From assembly GCF_003996985.1 (NCBI RefSeq), contig NZ_RJJX01000018.1, forward strand, positions 1-64,000: DNA of 64,000 nucleotides, read 5' to 3'. The notes under the pieces are model-generated. The model was not told the DNA's origin and ran no database searches. It saw only the letters and a list, made by a program, of their open reading frames with translations. This document shows, one piece after another, positions 35,368-46,313 of this stretch. The position numbers and the translations under genes are program-made. Each line of letters opens with the position of its first letter. Position 1 is the first letter of the stretch. This DNA is from Ancylomarina longa. Its GTDB lineage: Bacteria; Bacteroidota; Bacteroidia; Bacteroidales; Marinifilaceae.

Positions 35368-35561
35368 TACATTAATTTTAATGTGTACAAAGAATTTCAA
35401 ACAAAAGATATAAATATTAAAAAATACAAAGACGTCAAAACTATGCATTCCTGCAAATTTAATATTTCAAAATAGAATATTACAACTTATTGATTCGCCA
35501 TCATATTCGCACAAATTCAGAATTGTTTAGTCCAATTTTTAATCGCATCATTCCTGGTAAA

Positions 35562-35592
35562 GCAAAAAAACCTCATCTTGCGAAGAGGTTTT
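35562..35592 (-). terminator. Intrinsic terminator of the outer-membrane receptor gene
   Basis: AAAACCTC (35567-35574) and GAGGTTTT (35585-35592) pair around an A/T/G loop; the minus-strand transcript continues with seven T residues. Located 25 nt beyond the stop at 35617. Confidence 0.8.
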
Positions 35593-35616
35593 AATTATTA
35601 ATTCAAATCATGAAGA

Positions 35617-38016
35617 CTAAATGTCCATTTCGTAATGGCGCATCCTTTTTTGTTTTGTTCTTGCCTTTAAAATCCGGTATTTCTTTCCAAAGAAATATCT
35701 AAATGTCAATTTTGCTATTCTGGTTTCTTTTCCATTTAACTCTCGTTGGTCAAAATCTGTATCGCCGGAATTAATTTTAAATTTGAAAGTATCAAATAGA
35801 TCATACACATTTAAGGATAGACTAGCTTTTTTCTTCAAAATTCTTCGGCTAAATCCTAAGTCGACATAGTACAAGTTATCGTATTCTCCTTGAGCTGTAG
35901 GCGTATTGGTCTGATAACGGAAACTGGCCTGAAAATTAAACCAATTCGGAATTCTCATCACAGAAGTGACTTTTCCTTCCAAGAAATAAGCATCATTTGA
36001 TTTAAATTTCAATTCGTCGTTTGGAGAATTTTTTTCATATCCGGAATAAACATATCCATTAAAACTCCACCATTTATTGAATTTAGCAGAAGCCTCAACC
36101 TCCAGACCGTAAGTAAATTTGCTATTAAGATTCGTGTAGGAAACAATAGCATTTCCATTTGAATCCACACTTCTAAACTGATTAATTAAATTGTTATAGT
36201 AATTTGCAAATACTCCTATTTTATAATTTGCTTTATCTCTTTTAAATGCAATTGACAATTCCCCATTATGCGTATAATAAGCAGATATATCCTGACTACC
36301 CAATCGCTGATTTTCCGGATCCTTCAAATTCTGAAATGGATTCAACATTCTGGAATCAGGACGATAAACCATTTTTGAATAGGATAAAATCACCTGCTTT
36401 TTATCGTTTAATCTGTATGATAAATGCATGCTTGGAAAGAAATCCAGATACTCATCATTATAAGCTTGATTGGTTTGGATATCAGAATATTCGGATCTTA
36501 CACCAAATTGGTATCCTAAATTTCCCTTTTTCCCATTGTACTGCACATACAAACCATGAATTTGCTCCTTGTAATTAAAAGCGGTAGACATGTCTGCAGG
36601 TTCATTATAATCAATTTCGTTACTGCGGTACATATACCCCGTTTCAATAGAAGCGCTTTTCCCTACAGGGTGACTGTAATCAATCTGTACAACAGCTTCC
36701 TTCCGATCTGAATTAAAGAAATCATTAGATTCTGTCAAATTATTATCAGAATCCCAATCTTTATATTTCCCTTCATTATCTGCACTATTATCTGTATAAG
36801 CCACATCAACAGATAATTCTTCTCCTTTTTTTTCAAATTTATGAATAAAGGACGCATTGTAAACCCACGATAACATATCGATATCAACTGCACTTTCCCG
36901 TGATGTTTCCTCCGGAAATGAACTGCTTAATAAATTAGCTCTATCGTATATATAAAACCCATTCCAATTTTGCTTAAACATTCGATTGGTAACAGCAAGA
37001 CTTAAAGTATTATTGTCATTAATTAGATAATCCAAACCAATTTTACTAATGTGACTCCTATTTCCAAAATCAACATCTGCATTTTCCTTCAGACTATTTA
37101 AAAAGCTACCACTGTGTATTAATCTGTCAACGGAATAATCTCTTGCTGCCCACTCGTTGCGATAGCTATAGAATCCTGATAGATTTATTTTTCCAGTGCG
37201 GAGATTTGCACTAGCATTCGCTCCATGCTTATCCTTTGTTCCAACCGTACCTGAAAAATTACCATTAAAGCCTTTGGTATGCTCTTTTTTCATTATAATA
37301 TTAATAATTCCTGAGGCTCCGGAAGCATCATATTTAGCAGAAGAACTACTGATCAACTCTACCCTATCAACATCAGCAGCTGACATATTTCTTAATATAT
37401 CCGCAGGATTTAATCCTAATACGCCACTGATTTTACCATCAATCAAAATTTTTACGTTTGAACTACCACGAAATTGAATTTCTCCCTCTGGATTTACACT
37501 CAATTTAGGAATAGTAGCAAGCACATCATTAATAGAACCTCCGTCAGCAACTGGTGAATTGGAAACATTATAAACCGTTTTATCCAATTCAACTCTTGAA
37601 AAGTCACGCTTTCCTTCCACTTTAACTTCGGATATACTCTTGGTATCCGATTGCAAATAAATAGGCTTAGAAATTACTTTGTGCTGATTTTCTTTCAGAA
37701 ATAGGGTACTTCCATGTATTCCCTGGAATCCCATGAAATCAACTTTCAGAAAGTATTTGTCTTCTTTCAATTTATCGAGTTTAAATTCTCCTCTTTTGTT
37801 GGTAATTGTTCCTTTAACGAAAGTAGAATCTGAAAGGGTATAAATAGAAACAGTGGCAAATTCCAAAGGCTTTTGATTTTCCTTTTCGGCAATCTGTCCT
37901 TTTAAGCTAGAATTCATTACATCTGTCGACTTATTTTGAGCATTTAATGCGGTAGTCGATAAAATAAATAATGCAATAAAAATGAGGCTTTTTAAATAAG
38001 TAAATTTTAGGTTCAT
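35617..38016 (-). CDS. TonB-receptor-like outer-membrane beta-barrel protein
   Basis: 799 aa. Signal peptide to ALNAQ (about 26), a carboxypeptidase-regulatory-like domain (LKGQIAEKENQKPLEFATVS; residues about 36-120), a plug-like region (SPVADGGSINDVLATIPKLS, GSSNVKILIDGKISG), then a large beta barrel ending RKLTFRYFFG-like (KLTFRYFFGKKYR) and a basic tail. This matches the outer-membrane beta-barrel family (PF14905) found throughout Bacteroidota, related to TonB-dependent transporters but usually without a SusD partner. It is monocistronic. The substrate, perhaps a peptide, metal complex or glycan, is unknown. Confidence 0.88.
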   Translation of the reverse strand: MNLKFTYLKSLIFIALFILSTTALNAQNKSTDVMNSSLKGQIAEKENQKPLEFATVSIYTLSDSTFVKGTITNKRGEFKLDKLKEDKYFLKVDFMGFQGIHGSTLFLKENQHKVISKPIYLQSDTKSISEVKVEGKRDFSRVELDKTVYNVSNSPVADGGSINDVLATIPKLSVNPEGEIQFRGSSNVKILIDGKISGVLGLNPADILRNMSAADVDRVELISSSSAKYDASGASGIINIIMKKEHTKGFNGNFSGTVGTKDKHGANASANLRTGKINLSGFYSYRNEWAARDYSVDRLIHSGSFLNSLKENADVDFGNRSHISKIGLDYLINDNNTLSLAVTNRMFKQNWNGFYIYDRANLLSSSFPEETSRESAVDIDMLSWVYNASFIHKFEKKGEELSVDVAYTDNSADNEGKYKDWDSDNNLTESNDFFNSDRKEAVVQIDYSHPVGKSASIETGYMYRSNEIDYNEPADMSTAFNYKEQIHGLYVQYNGKKGNLGYQFGVRSEYSDIQTNQAYNDEYLDFFPSMHLSYRLNDKKQVILSYSKMVYRPDSRMLNPFQNLKDPENQRLGSQDISAYYTHNGELSIAFKRDKANYKIGVFANYYNNLINQFRSVDSNGNAIVSYTNLNSKFTYGLEVEASAKFNKWWSFNGYVYSGYEKNSPNDELKFKSNDAYFLEGKVTSVMRIPNWFNFQASFRYQTNTPTAQGEYDNLYYVDLGFSRRILKKKASLSLNVYDLFDTFKFKINSGDTDFDQRELNGKETRIAKLTFRYFFGKKYRILKARTKQKRMRHYEMDI

Positions 38017-38243
38017 TAGTCAATTAGATTTTTATAGTTAGGCAGAACAAAAATAAAAAATTTATGATGTAAGTACATATAAATTTTAAAAAATCTATTA
38101 TTAATTAATAAAAATCTGCCGTTTGTCAGAGAATATCGCTTATTCGCACGAAATAGTTTCCCTCAGTAACTTTGTATTAGTTATCTAAAGAACTTGTTGC
38201 TTATCCGGTAATAACACAATTCGCCATAATAGTTTACCTGACA

Positions 38244-38278
38244 ACAACAAAAAACCACCTATTCGAATGAATGGTGGT
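38244..38278 (-). terminator. Intrinsic terminator of the LytTR/Lia-like operon
   Basis: ACCACC (38254-38259) pairs with GGTGGT (38273-38278), extended by ATTC/GAAT across one bulge; the minus strand continues with six T residues. 24 nt beyond the regulator stop at 38303. Confidence 0.8.
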
Positions 38279-38302
38279 CTACTATTTTTGCTAATAATTT
38301 TA

Positions 38303-39055
38303 TCATATCTCCAATTGTTGTTTTAACAGTTTAAATCCATTTCTACTTACTTTTAAACTCTCTCCTGTCTTAAGAATCACAATCCATTGGTCCTTTTCGT
38401 AAGGTTGTAATTGTGATATTTGATCGATTCGAACCAGATAGGAACGATGAATTCTACAAAATTCTTTATCATTCAGATGAGATTCGAAGTACTTCATAGT
38501 TTTTTGTTTGAGATGATGTCCCTGATCCGTATAAATCATTACGTAATCGTCCTGTGCTTCGAAGTATCTTATTTTAGAAACAGCAATCACATCTATTTTA
38601 TTTCGGGATTTTACTACTACGCGCGTTAATTCCTCTTTGGCAGTATCATTATGCGATTTTAGTTTTTCAATTGCTTCTCTACTTCTGCTTGAATGAGTGA
38701 TTCTCTCCTTTGCCTTTTCCAAAGCATCCTCAAACCTATCCTTCGAAAATGGTTTTAGCAGGTAATCAATAGCATTGTGTTCAAAGGCTTTAATAGCATA
38801 TTCATTGTAAGCGGTAGTGAATACAATATTACAGGCATCATCAAGTAATTCCAACATTTCGAAACCAGTTAACTTAGGCATCTGGATATCTAAAAACACC
38901 AAATCGGGTTGCAAATTGCTGATGGCTTTTAAGGCCTGAAATCCATCGGAACATTCCCCTACAATTTCAATATCCGAATGATCTTTCAAAAAATTGCGAA
39001 CCAAATCTCTCGCCAGACTTTCGTCATCTACAATTAAAGCCTTCAAATTATTCAT
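38303..39055 (-). CDS. LytTR-family response regulator
   Basis: 250 aa. The receiver domain has the acidic pocket VDDESLARDL, phospho-acceptor Asp56 (VFLDIQMPKLTG), Thr (VFTTAYNEYA) and Lys (YLLKPFSKDRF). After a linker, the LytTR DNA-binding domain runs about 145-250 (VVKSRNKIDVIAVSKIRYFE, CRIHRSYLVRIDQI). It is cognate to the kinase 3 nt upstream. LytTR regulators in Bacteroidota commonly act with LytS-type kinases on envelope functions. Operon partners suggest cell-envelope stress as the signal. Confidence 0.93.
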   Translation of the reverse strand: MNNLKALIVDDESLARDLVRNFLKDHSDIEIVGECSDGFQALKAISNLQPDLVFLDIQMPKLTGFEMLELLDDACNIVFTTAYNEYAIKAFEHNAIDYLLKPFSKDRFEDALEKAKERITHSSRSREAIEKLKSHNDTAKEELTRVVVKSRNKIDVIAVSKIRYFEAQDDYVMIYTDQGHHLKQKTMKYFESHLNDKEFCRIHRSYLVRIDQISQLQPYEKDQWIVILKTGESLKVSRNGFKLLKQQLEI

Positions 39056-39058
39056 ATT

Positions 39059-40111
39059 TTATACACTTTGTGGAAATTCAAGATGAACTGTAAAATGATC
39101 ATTTCCTTTTACTATTTTCATTAGGTCTGCTCGTCCGTATATTAATCGCAAACGCTCCTGTATATTTCTCAATCCAATTCCTTTTCCCTTACTTGGCACC
39201 GAATCCGGATCGAAATTATTTGTAATGCTAATTTTTAGTCTACCTTCCTCTGCCCGACACTTAGTCCGAATAGTAACTGGTTCCAAACTCTCATGAACTC
39301 CGTATTTTATAGCATTCTCGAAAAGAGGTTGCAATATCAGATTTGGTATTTTTAAGTGCCTGCAAGTTTCTGTCAAGTCATATTCCAACTGCAAACGGTC
39401 GCCAAAACGCACTTTTTCAATCTCCAGATACAAACGAATATTATCCAATTCATTCTTCAGACTATTTAGCTCCTTTAAATTCTGATCTAATGAATAGCGC
39501 AGGAATGTAGACAACTTCACCACCATTTCACGAGAATCCTCAGGATTCGACAAAGTGAGTGAACTAACAGAATTCAAACTATTAAATAAAAAATGAGGAT
39601 TAATTTGCGATTTTAATGCATTGAGCTCCGCTTCCTTTACCAAATTTTTCAATTCCGATTCATTTGTTAGTTTCTCTTTAAAATTCTGATAGTATATGAT
39701 AAGATAATACACCATCACAATATAGTCGTAGGTGCACAAAGCAAGAAAGATCTGCCAATGAATAGGGATTATCCAGTTTAAGCCTTCCTGAGGATAAGTA
39801 TCAAAAAAAGTTATTCTTATCTGATAAGACAAAGAAATCCATAACCCTACAATTATAATTCCGGCTGTTAAATGGTGTAGCAAAAATCCGGCAACTCCAG
39901 AATTTTCGAGACTAGTATATACAACAACAAACCAGATACAAGCCCCTAATATCAGTAATGGTAAAGAAAAGCTGAATGCATTTGCAAGTGAGTTATATAC
40001 AGGCCTGCCATCAAAATACCATCCAATTATAAATAATGAAGTAACAAAGAATACCCAACTAGCAAGGTAAATGGGTATTCCGTATCGAAAATGTAGTACG
40101 GGGTGCTTCAT
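39059..40111 (-). CDS. LytS-type sensor histidine kinase
   Basis: 350 aa. Four hydrophobic helices in the first 150 residues form a membrane sensor with almost no extracytoplasmic domain. The His_kinase motif NPHFLFNSLNSVSSL (phospho-His in NPHF) and the ATPase N-box NLILQPLFENAIKYGV with GIGLRNIQERL complete it. It pairs with the LytTR regulator just downstream. Because it follows two LiaF/LiaI-like membrane proteins, it probably receives its signal from them rather than from a soluble ligand (inference). Confidence 0.92.
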   Translation of the reverse strand: MKHPVLHFRYGIPIYLASWVFFVTSLFIIGWYFDGRPVYNSLANAFSFSLPLLILGACIWFVVVYTSLENSGVAGFLLHHLTAGIIIVGLWISLSYQIRITFFDTYPQEGLNWIIPIHWQIFLALCTYDYIVMVYYLIIYYQNFKEKLTNESELKNLVKEAELNALKSQINPHFLFNSLNSVSSLTLSNPEDSREMVVKLSTFLRYSLDQNLKELNSLKNELDNIRLYLEIEKVRFGDRLQLEYDLTETCRHLKIPNLILQPLFENAIKYGVHESLEPVTIRTKCRAEEGRLKISITNNFDPDSVPSKGKGIGLRNIQERLRLIYGRADLMKIVKGNDHFTVHLEFPQSV

Positions 40112-40116
40112 CGATT

Positions 40117-40830
40117 CTATTTATAGGACTTAATTTCGCATCCTCCTAAGGCAACTAATCCTTTAATCACTAACTCTTTCTTAGGCTCAACAATATAATT
40201 GGTTGTTGGCATTCTCTTATCTGATACTCCTCCCAATATTGCTGACACCTCTACCCTAACATCCCAATCGGATGGCACAATTAAAGTACATCCTCCGAAC
40301 ATGGCAAACAAATCGATAACATTAGTTCCTTCAGCCAACTGTGCATTGGTTAAATTTAGTTGGGAACCACCAAATACACAGGTTATTTTCCCTCCTTTAA
40401 AATTCTTGTTATTAATTACCTTTTCGCCACCACCAAAAATATTTAACTCATCGATATAATCAACGGAAGTTTCTTTATCCGAACGATTTCTAAAGTCGTA
40501 ATCTCCTCGCCTGCGTATGATAACAACACCTACAAGAATTAAGATGATAGGCCAAAACAATCCGCGTAAGTTATATCCCCAATCAAAGACCAGAGGAAAG
40601 AGGAATACACCTCCTACAATCATTAAAACAATCCCTGCAGTTTTATCCTTTTTACCAAGAAAGAAAAGAGCTCCTAATCCAAGCAATAACGCAGGCCAGG
40701 AAAAGATTATATGTCTAAATTCATAAGGAAATATATCGAGGTTTTTGAATACCAATAGTAAGCCAAAAAGGATTAAGAAAATACCAAAAATGGCTCGGTT
40801 ATTTTGATTTGATTGATGATGTGATCTCAT
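40117..40830 (-). CDS. LiaF-like membrane protein
   Basis: 237 aa. Four hydrophobic helices (residues about 12-30, 42-58, 65-80, 88-105) with the small repeated pattern IFGIFLILFGLLLVFKNLDI are followed by a soluble C-terminal half, VDYIDELNIFGGGEKVI then CVFGGSQLNLTNAQL and VPSDWDVRVEVSAILGG, matching the LiaF/DUF2154 cell-wall-active-antibiotic response domain. In Firmicutes LiaF inhibits the LiaSR two-component system. Here it stands 5 nt before the sensor kinase, so the same inhibitory sensing logic is likely, with a LytTR system in place of LiaSR. Confidence 0.82.
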   Translation of the reverse strand: MRSHHQSNQNNRAIFGIFLILFGLLLVFKNLDIFPYEFRHIIFSWPALLLGLGALFFLGKKDKTAGIVLMIVGGVFLFPLVFDWGYNLRGLFWPIILILVGVVIIRRRGDYDFRNRSDKETSVDYIDELNIFGGGEKVINNKNFKGGKITCVFGGSQLNLTNAQLAEGTNVIDLFAMFGGCTLIVPSDWDVRVEVSAILGGVSDKRMPTTNYIVEPKKELVIKGLVALGGCEIKSYK

Positions 40831-40854
40831 AATATTCTATTTTAAGCAATGAAT

Positions 40855-41199
40855 TTATTGTTTTTTACTACAGTAAGGTGAATCGGGTGCAAAAATAAAT
40901 GCAATCCCTCCCAAGATTAGAATTACTGGAAAGAACCATATTTCCCAGTTCTGTGGCATAAAAGTGAGATTATCCATCATAAAATAGATCCCCACACCCA
41001 TGGCAATTATTCCTGAAAATATTTTTCTGCTCACAGCAATCTGTAAAACTCCAATTAAAATCAAAATGGCTTCCCAACGATATAGATAAGTCTCTATAAA
41101 CTCGGATTGAAAGTTCACTTGCTGTAGTAAAACTACTACTCCCACAATGATTAGTAGTATTCCTATAAATAAGCTATGCCTTTTTTTCATCTCCTTCAT
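40855..41199 (-). CDS. LiaI/DUF5668-like small membrane protein
   Basis: 114 aa with four short hydrophobic helices, beginning with a basic tail (MKEMKKRHSLFIGILLIIVG), and no soluble domain. The transmembrane part resembles the first half of the adjacent LiaF-like protein (GILLIIVGVVVLLQQ; ILVLGG-type turns), so it is a LiaI-LiaF-like TM-region protein. It is first gene of the four-gene operon (LiaI-like, LiaF-like, kinase, regulator), 24 nt before the next gene. It would act in the membrane as a sensing or anchoring component. Confidence 0.72.
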   Translation of the reverse strand: MKEMKKRHSLFIGILLIIVGVVVLLQQVNFQSEFIETYLYRWEAILILIGVLQIAVSRKIFSGIIAMGVGIYFMMDNLTFMPQNWEIWFFPVILILGGIAFIFAPDSPYCSKKQ

Positions 41200-41331
41200 A
41201 ACAATTACATTTTAGGTTTTTCCTTTAATTCTAATGCTAATTTAGACTATGATTGCCCATAAAAATACTCCAAATCGATTAAAGGCTTATTCTAATCGGT
41301 AAATGGTAAAGAAAATATGCAGAAAATTAAA

Positions 41332-41353
41332 AAGACCACACTATGGTGGTCTT
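41332..41353 (-). terminator. Terminator-like hairpin of a minus-strand transcript
   Basis: AAGACCAC (41332-41339) pairs with GTGGTCTT (41346-41353); on the minus strand it continues TTTAATTTT. It lies 53 nt past the stop of the small frame at 41407 and upstream of the Lia-like operon start, so a short minus-strand transcript must exist upstream. Confidence 0.65.
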
Positions 41354-41406
41354 CTAAAATGAATAGCGAGGATTCTCTTGTTTGGTTGAAATAGGAGATA
41401 CAACAC

Positions 41407-41535
41407 TTATTTTTGTGGCAGTTTTCCTTCAAAAAACAATTCTTCTTTCAATCTTTTTACATTTCTTTCTGCCAGGAACTTCAAGGATATTGAATTGCTT
41501 TTATTAGTAATCTCCTCTCCTATTTTCAATGGCAT
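41407..41535 (-). CDS. Possible 42-aa small protein or gene remnant
   Basis: The ATG at 41535 opens a 42-codon frame: MPLKIGEEITNKSNS, then a helical, charged ISLKFLAERNVKRLKEEL and FFEGKLPQK. It is too short for a domain call, and I do not recognise it. Support comes from the terminator hairpin 53 nt downstream on the same strand and from coding-like composition. The 21-bp array C abuts its 5' end, so it may be the surviving C-terminus of a longer gene. No known partner. Confidence 0.35.
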   Translation of the reverse strand: MPLKIGEEITNKSNSISLKFLAERNVKRLKEELFFEGKLPQK

Positions 41536-41540
41536 ATTTT

Positions 41541-41730
41541 GTGAGAAAGAGGGGTTTGGAAGTGAGAAATGGGGGTTCCCAGGTGAGAAATGAAGGGTTC
41601 CCAGGTGAGAAATGGGGGTTCGGAGGTGAGAGGAATAGTTTTCGGAGTGAGAGGAGTGAGTTCAGGGATGAGAGGAATAGCTTTATTCATGAGTTGACAC
41701 TCATTTTTTGTGAGAGATGCAATTTCCAAA
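41541..41730. repeat. Array C: nine degenerate 21-bp direct repeats
   Basis: Units begin at 41541, 41562, 41583, 41605, 41626, 41647, 41668, 41689 and 41710; eight are 21 bp and one is 22 bp. Each begins GTGAG or ATGAG; the early ones read gtgagaaatgggggttccca. Later units diverge but keep the register. The 21-bp step gives heptad-like open frames on both strands (up to 74 codons) that I do not consider genes. Confidence 0.85.
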
Positions 41731-44054
<2,324 letters not shown>

Positions 44055-44108
44055 TCTCAATTTTCATCCTTGTGTCTTTTAACTCTTTTATCCTTTTAAT
44101 TTTTATTT

Positions 44109-44696
44109 ATGAATTTTACCGCAATAGATTTTGAAACTGCTAACGGCAAAAGAAATTCAGCCTGTTCATTAGGAATGGTTCGGGTAGAAAATGGCAAAAT
44201 TGTTGAAAGTAAAGACTGGCTGATTTCTCCTCCAGAGATGTATTTTCATCCAATGAATGTAAGCATACATGGTATTACCGAAGAGGATGTTCGCAATGAA
44301 CCAAGTTTCAATTATATTTGGGAAGAGGTAGAAGGATATCTGCAAAATCAGATGGTAATTGCCCACAATGCCAGTTTTGATACTTCGGTACTCCGGGCTT
44401 GTTTAAATACTTATGGTATCCCTTTACCGCATTTCGACTATATGTGTACCGTGCAAATTAGTCGTATTTTATGGCCTGGCATGCCCAATCACAAGCTAAA
44501 CACGATGGCCCATCTTTTTAATATTCCCTTAAAACATCACGATGCTTTGGAGGATACTTTAGCCTGTGCTAAAATTGCTATTAAAGCATGCGAAACAATG
44601 AATGCAAGCCAATTAAGCGATCTTGCCAAGGAAATAGGAATTTGCCCTGGGAAATGGTCTGCCAACAAATGTCAATCGCCTAAAAAACTTAAATAA
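44109..44696 (+). CDS. DEDDh 3'-5' exonuclease (DnaQ-like)
   Basis: 195 aa. The exonuclease motifs are intact: FTAIDFETANG (Exo I, Asp-x-Glu), VIAHNASFDTSVL (Exo II, Asp) and HDALEDTLACAK (Exo IIIe, His-x(4)-Asp). It resembles the epsilon subunit of DNA polymerase III or an RNase T/Orn-type nuclease used in repair; without an associated domain the exact role is open. It starts 54 nt after ligA and may share its transcript. Confidence 0.9.
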   Translation: MNFTAIDFETANGKRNSACSLGMVRVENGKIVESKDWLISPPEMYFHPMNVSIHGITEEDVRNEPSFNYIWEEVEGYLQNQMVIAHNASFDTSVLRACLNTYGIPLPHFDYMCTVQISRILWPGMPNHKLNTMAHLFNIPLKHHDALEDTLACAKIAIKACETMNASQLSDLAKEIGICPGKWSANKCQSPKKLK

Positions 44697-44805
44697 GTTT
44701 AAATACTAATTTCGAAAATAAAAATTTTCCTAACTTGTGATTCGAAACGGAACAGCCCAATTCAAGCGTTCATAAATCCTAAAAACATTAACTATTCTAT
44801 TTACA

Positions 44806-45348
44806 ATGAGTATTTTTCAAGATATTAAAATCAAGCTAGCCCAAAAGATAATTACTGGCAAACAAAAGAAAAATCCTCGCAAAAAGGAATTTCATAATTT
44901 GGATAGTGCCAAAAGCATCGGAATTATTTTCGATACGCTGGAAGAAAAGAATCACAAAATCGTAAAAAAGTTTTCGGAAGATTTAATTCAAAAAGGATTT
45001 CAGGTGAGCACAGCTGGATGGGTAAATGCCAATGAAATACCTGACTTTGGAATTGCACAAAAGATTATTTTTTACACCAACAAAGATGTAAAATGGAATG
45101 GTGCTCCTGCTATTCCGGAATTAATAGAATTTATGAATAAAAGCTTTGATTTATTATTCATCCTAACGAAAGCCGATCATCTGGCTATTCAATATTTAGT
45201 AAATGTATCCAAAGCTTCCTGCAAAGTAGGATCATTTTCAAAGGAATGCGAATATCTGGATTTGATGATTGAACAAACCAAAGATAAATCTATAGAGAAC
45301 CTAATACAGGAAAGCATCAACTATCTTTCTCTGATTCAAAAAAACTAA
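44806..45348 (+). CDS. DUF6913 family protein
   Basis: 180 aa, cytosolic, basic N-terminus (KLAQKIITGKQKKNPRKKEF). The pattern KSIGIIFDTLEEKNHKIVKK, QVSTAGWVNANEIPDFG and FDLLFILTKADHLAIQYLVN is that of DUF6913, a Bacteroidota-specific family that is often next to dapA. Here it is 6 nt upstream of dapA, so the pairing holds. Function is unknown; no enzyme motif is evident. The assignment is from remembered family patterns. Confidence 0.7.
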   Translation: MSIFQDIKIKLAQKIITGKQKKNPRKKEFHNLDSAKSIGIIFDTLEEKNHKIVKKFSEDLIQKGFQVSTAGWVNANEIPDFGIAQKIIFYTNKDVKWNGAPAIPELIEFMNKSFDLLFILTKADHLAIQYLVNVSKASCKVGSFSKECEYLDLMIEQTKDKSIENLIQESINYLSLIQKN

Positions 45349-45354
45349 TAGAAA

Positions 45355-46242
45355 ATGACAAAAAATAAATTCACAGGAACAGGTGTTGCCCTGATTACTC
45401 CCTTTCAGGAAAATGGTAATATCGATTTTGAATCTCTTGATAAACTGGTTGAATACCAAATCTCAGGAGGTATAGATTATCTTGTGGTAATGGGAACCAC
45501 CGGTGAAGCTGCAACCCTTACCAAAGAAGAGAAAAAGACGGTAGTCGAGCGAGTTTGCCAGATTAATGCCAAGCGTATTCCCATCGTAGTTGGGTTTGGT
45601 GGCAACAATACGGCAGATGTAGTTCAACAAATAAAAGATTTTAAATCATTTGATAATATTGATGCCATCCTATCTGTTGCTCCATTTTATAACAAACCAA
45701 GTCAACAGGGTATATTTTTACATTACCAAAGTATAGCTGCAGTAAGTCCTGTTCCTATAATTATTTATAATGTTCCCGGCAGAACTGGTGTGAATATCAC
45801 AGCAGAAACAAGTTTGAAAATCGCACAAGAAATAGACAAGGTTATCGCTATTAAAGAAGCCTCTGGAAACATGGAGCAGGTAATGAATATCCTGAATAAT
45901 AAACCGAATGATTTTCTATTAATTTCGGGTGACGATGCCTTAACATTTCCTATGATTCAACTTGGTGCAGCCGGAGTTATTTCGGTAATTGGGAATGCCT
46001 TTCCTAAAGAATGGAGCGATATGGTTCATTTTGCTTTAAAAGGAAAAAATAAAAAAGCTCTAGAACTGCATTACAAGATGCTGGATATGATTCAAAATAT
46101 TTTTAAAGAAGGAAATCCTGCCGGAGTAAAGGCTGTTTTACATCTAAAGAAGATCACCCCCAACTACTTGCGCTTGCCCCTTTGTCCGGTTAGTGTTGAG
46201 CACTACCAAAAAATTGCAAAATTGTTAGAGATAATACAATAA
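45355..46242 (+). CDS. dapA: 4-hydroxy-tetrahydrodipicolinate synthase DapA
   Basis: 295 aa, TIM-barrel lyase that condenses pyruvate with aspartate-semialdehyde in lysine and diaminopimelate synthesis, feeding peptidoglycan. Seen: GTTGEAATLTKEEK (substrate loop), IIIYNVPGRTGVNI (catalytic Tyr and Arg), VIAIKEASGN (Schiff-base Lys) and LISGDDALTFPMIQLGAAG. Length and residues are all normal. It follows the DUF6913 gene by 6 nt. A possible sigma-54 promoter lies right after its stop, in front of lpoB-like. Confidence 0.97.
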   Translation: MTKNKFTGTGVALITPFQENGNIDFESLDKLVEYQISGGIDYLVVMGTTGEAATLTKEEKKTVVERVCQINAKRIPIVVGFGGNNTADVVQQIKDFKSFDNIDAILSVAPFYNKPSQQGIFLHYQSIAAVSPVPIIIYNVPGRTGVNITAETSLKIAQEIDKVIAIKEASGNMEQVMNILNNKPNDFLLISGDDALTFPMIQLGAAGVISVIGNAFPKEWSDMVHFALKGKNKKALELHYKMLDMIQNIFKEGNPAGVKAVLHLKKITPNYLRLPLCPVSVEHYQKIAKLLEIIQ

Positions 46243-46245
46243 AAT

Positions 46246-46262
46246 TGGCATAAAAATTGTTT
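46246..46262 (+). promoter_or_regulatory. Possible sigma-54 promoter before the lpoB-like gene
   Basis: TGGCAT-AAAAA-TTGTT matches the -24/-12 consensus TGGCAC-N5-TTGCW with the correct 12-bp step from GG to G(T); two positions deviate. The predicted start is near 46272, about 42 nt before the ATG. Confidence 0.35.
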
Positions 46263-46313
46263 GATAGCTTGAGTATTTAAAAGCTAAAATTTAGGAAATT
46301 AATTTAACCAAAA

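Noticed and set aside
35368-35448. N-terminal extension of the cupin protein
   Set aside because: The added residues are a hydrophobic, low-complexity stretch unlike cupin proteins; the Met at 35367 is a better start.
38167-38278. Plus-strand TAACTTTG promoter followed by a hairpin, a possible small RNA
   Set aside because: TAnnTTTG occurs often by chance in this A/T-rich DNA, no -33 element is present, and the hairpin is explained as the terminator of the minus-strand operon.
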